Origin: an uncultured beta proteobacterium
Lineage (GTDB): Bacteria; Pseudomonadota; Gammaproteobacteria; Burkholderiales; Burkholderiaceae_C
Length of the DNA: 41,794 nt
Assembly: GCA_903845345.1 (NCBI GenBank)
Contig: CAIMXF010000292.1
Span: 1 to 41,794, forward strand
Reading direction: 5' to 3'
Numbering within the stretch: position 1 is the stretch's first letter; every line of letters begins with the position of its first letter. Under the pieces are notes generated by a model. The model had not been told where the DNA came from. It saw only the letters and a list, made by a program, of their open reading frames with translations, and made no database searches. Of this stretch, positions 39,932-41,794 are shown piece after piece. Position numbers and translations under genes: made by a program.

Positions 39932-41155
39932 TCACGGGTTGTCCGCCTTCAGCAGCACGCCGAGATTGGGATTGAGCTCGTCGAAGATCGGCAGCGCCGC
40001 GGCCCCGAGGGCCGCCGTGTCGTGACCCGCCAGCCCCGCGATCACCCGCGGGGTCTGGCGGTTGCGGCGTGCGGCGACGGAGGTGTGCAGCGGCTCGAGC
40101 CGCTCGATCAGCAAGGCCAGCACCGACGCCGGCAGGAAGCCGCCGATGACCACGGCCTCGGCATCGAGCATCGATTCGAGGATGTTGACCGCCTGGCGCA
40201 GCCGCTGCGCGGCCTCGTCGAGCCAGCCGTCCAGGCGCGCGCGCGCCGCGGGGCTCGGGTCGAGCAGCATCTGCGGCGTGGCGTGCGCCAGGTCGCCGAT
40301 CTCCAGCGCCTCGTAGGCGGCCTGCAGCGACACGTAGCGCTCCAGGCAGCCGCGGTTGCCGCACGGGCACTGCCGGCCCTCCGGCACCACGATCATGTGG
40401 CCGATCTCGCCCGCGTTGTGGCCCGAGCCCTTGTACAGGTGGCCGTCGTGGAACATGCCGGCGCCCAGGCCGGTGCCGATGAACAGGTAGGTGAAGCTGC
40501 GGAACGTGCGCGCCACGCCGTGCAGGCGCTCGCCGATGGCGGCGGCGGTGGCGTCGTTCTCCATGATCACCGGCAGGCCGATGGCGCCGCCGATCTGCTG
40601 CGCGATCGACAGGTCCTGCCAGCCCGGCAGGGCGGTCGGGCCGACGGCGCTCAGTCCTTCGACGTCGAACGGCCCCGGCACCGCCAGGCCGAGCCCGAGC
40701 ACGCGGCTCCAGTCGGCGTCCGACGACCTGCGCAGCGTCTCGACGACGTCGCGCACCAGCGGCATCGCCTGCGCGGGCGTCGGGTGATCCACGGCCAGCG
40801 TGCAGCGGCCGCGGATCCTGCCGGACAGGTCGACCACCACCGCCACCATCATGTTCTGGTCGATCTGCAGGCCGATCGAGTAGGCGCCGTCCGGGTTGAT
40901 CACGAACGGCGTGGCCGGCTGGCCGCGCGTCCCGCGCTCGGGCGTCAACGCGTTCAGGAAGCCGAGCTTCTGCAGCTCGCTCGCGATGTTGGAAATGGTC
41001 TGCGGCGTCAGCGCGGTCAGGCGCGCGATGTCGGCACGGGTCAGCCGTCCGTGCAGGCGGATGGCCTCCATCACGACGCGCCGGTTGTGGGAACGGGCGA
41101 ATTCGAGATTGGTGCCGGACAGGCTGGCGACGTTGGGCTTGTTCACCGGGGACAT
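39932..41155 (-). CDS. ROK family transcriptional regulator
   Basis: N-terminal HTH (RRVVMEAIRLHGRLTRADIARLTALTPQTISNIASELQKLG) and ROK domain with CPCGNRGCLE zinc motif. Confidence 0.93.
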   Translation of the reverse strand: MSPVNKPNVASLSGTNLEFARSHNRRVVMEAIRLHGRLTRADIARLTALTPQTISNIASELQKLGFLNALTPERGTRGQPATPFVINPDGAYSIGLQIDQNMMVAVVVDLSGRIRGRCTLAVDHPTPAQAMPLVRDVVETLRRSSDADWSRVLGLGLAVPGPFDVEGLSAVGPTALPGWQDLSIAQQIGGAIGLPVIMENDATAAAIGERLHGVARTFRSFTYLFIGTGLGAGMFHDGHLYKGSGHNAGEIGHMIVVPEGRQCPCGNRGCLERYVSLQAAYEALEIGDLAHATPQMLLDPSPAARARLDGWLDEAAQRLRQAVNILESMLDAEAVVIGGFLPASVLALLIERLEPLHTSVAARRNRQTPRVIAGLAGHDTAALGAAALPIFDELNPNLGVLLKADNP

Positions 41156-41177
41156 GATGACCGATCAGGAGGCGAGT

Positions 41178-41206
41178 GTATTAATATAATCAAATTGAAG
41201 TAATAC
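41178..41206. promoter_or_regulatory. candidate ROK operator/autoregulatory region
   Basis: GTATTA...TAATAC inverted repeat enclosing CAAATTGAAGTAA. Confidence 0.45.
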
Positions 41207-41583
41207 TCGACAACCCGCATGCGCCGGGTCGCGGCGGCCTTCGCGCTCGAGGGCGTCGCAGGTCGAGCGCCGGCAACCACCCTGATCGCCAGGAGCGGGC
41301 CGGCGGCCATGCCTTGCGGGGGCGGAGCTGCGCCTCTCCCGCGCCGATCGGTCCCCATCCACCGCGCGGCCAACTTCGAAGGGCATCCCCGCCTGCGCGC
41401 ATCGCCCATGCCAGGCAGGGCTCCAGCCAACAATGGGGGCACGTCGACATCGAGCCGCCGGGCCCGCGCGCGTCGCCGTATCGGGCTGCGCGTATTCTGG
41501 CCCGAGAAGACGCCGACGTGCAGCCCGACAGCAAAAGACGCCCTGCCGCCGTTCGCAGCGTGTAAACCCTCAACAATGCGAGC

Positions 41584-41630
41584 TTGACCCCCAAAGCGTC
41601 GGCCCAGATAATGCAAACAAATTGACTTAA
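41584..41630 (+). promoter_or_regulatory. promoter plus candidate ROK operator for the ABC binding-protein gene
   Basis: TTGACC (41584-41589), 17-bp spacer, GATAAT (41607-41612); CAAATTGACTTAA at 41618-41630. Confidence 0.6.
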
Positions 41631-41647
41631 CAGGGATCGCCTTGCAG

Positions 41648-41794
41648 ATGTCTCCGCCGTTCGCGTTCGCTCGCACGCCCGCGCCCCGCGGGCGTGGCGC
41701 GCGCGCGTGGGCGGCCGCACTGCTGCTTTCCGCCTTCGCGGGCCGCGTCGCCGCCGTGGAACTGACGATGTGGGTGATGCCGGTCACCACCAAC
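41648..41794 (+). CDS. extracellular solute-binding protein of a sugar ABC transporter (partial, runs off window)
   Basis: MSPPFAFARTPAPRGRGARAWAAALLLSAFAGRVAAVELTMWVMPVTTN; signal peptide followed by VELTMWVM typical of family 1 SBPs. Confidence 0.65.
   Translation, partial: MSPPFAFARTPAPRGRGARAWAAALLLSAFAGRVAAVELTMWVMPVTTN

Overview
This 41.8 kb, GC-rich bacterial window is probably from a Burkholderiales-like proteobacterium (lineage is an inference). Left part (1-21.3 kb): a LuxR-type regulator convergent with an RsaM/DUF4902-like ORF; a glutaredoxin / hydrolase / NatA-NatB-like ABC operon; GST, PurT and a thioredoxin-like protein; a possible PD-(D/E)XK protein; PfpI; RHH; LysR with an Old-Yellow-Enzyme, azoreductase and pirin; a DUF4397 lipoprotein; FadH-like; PAP2; NnrU-like; MaoC-like. 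Right part (21.3-41.8 kb): an amino-sugar (GlcNAc/chito- or muro-saccharide) uptake and catabolism island. It has a tightly packed operon (BadF-type kinase, nagA, SIS-type deaminase, GH3 hexosaminidase, AmpG-like MFS, GH16 lipoprotein), a HutC/GntR regulator, two paralogous TonB-dependent receptors each followed by a cupin-like or DUF6445-like protein, a ROK regulator, and the start of an ABC sugar-binding protein. Main discovery candidate: an apparently unannotated ~158-nt structured non-coding RNA at ~39584-39741. Its promoter region carries the same TGGT-N7-TGGT element, with an embedded -10 (TGGT-N2-TAYAKT-GGT), found upstream of the nag operon and the first TonB receptor. A similar spacing also occurs upstream of the GntR gene. 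The RNA would begin at the first base of a two-segment 14-bp stem, contain two further perfect hairpins, and end in a perfect 11-bp intrinsic terminator with T8. It lies between convergent genes, so no downstream gene explains the promoter. Other notable items: a 45/46-nt identical ribosome-binding leader on the two TonB receptors, a 32-codon mini-ORF stitched by ATGA overlaps between the kinase and nagA, a near-leaderless kinase start, and a GH16 enzyme inside a nag operon. All calls come from reading the sequence; no database search was run.
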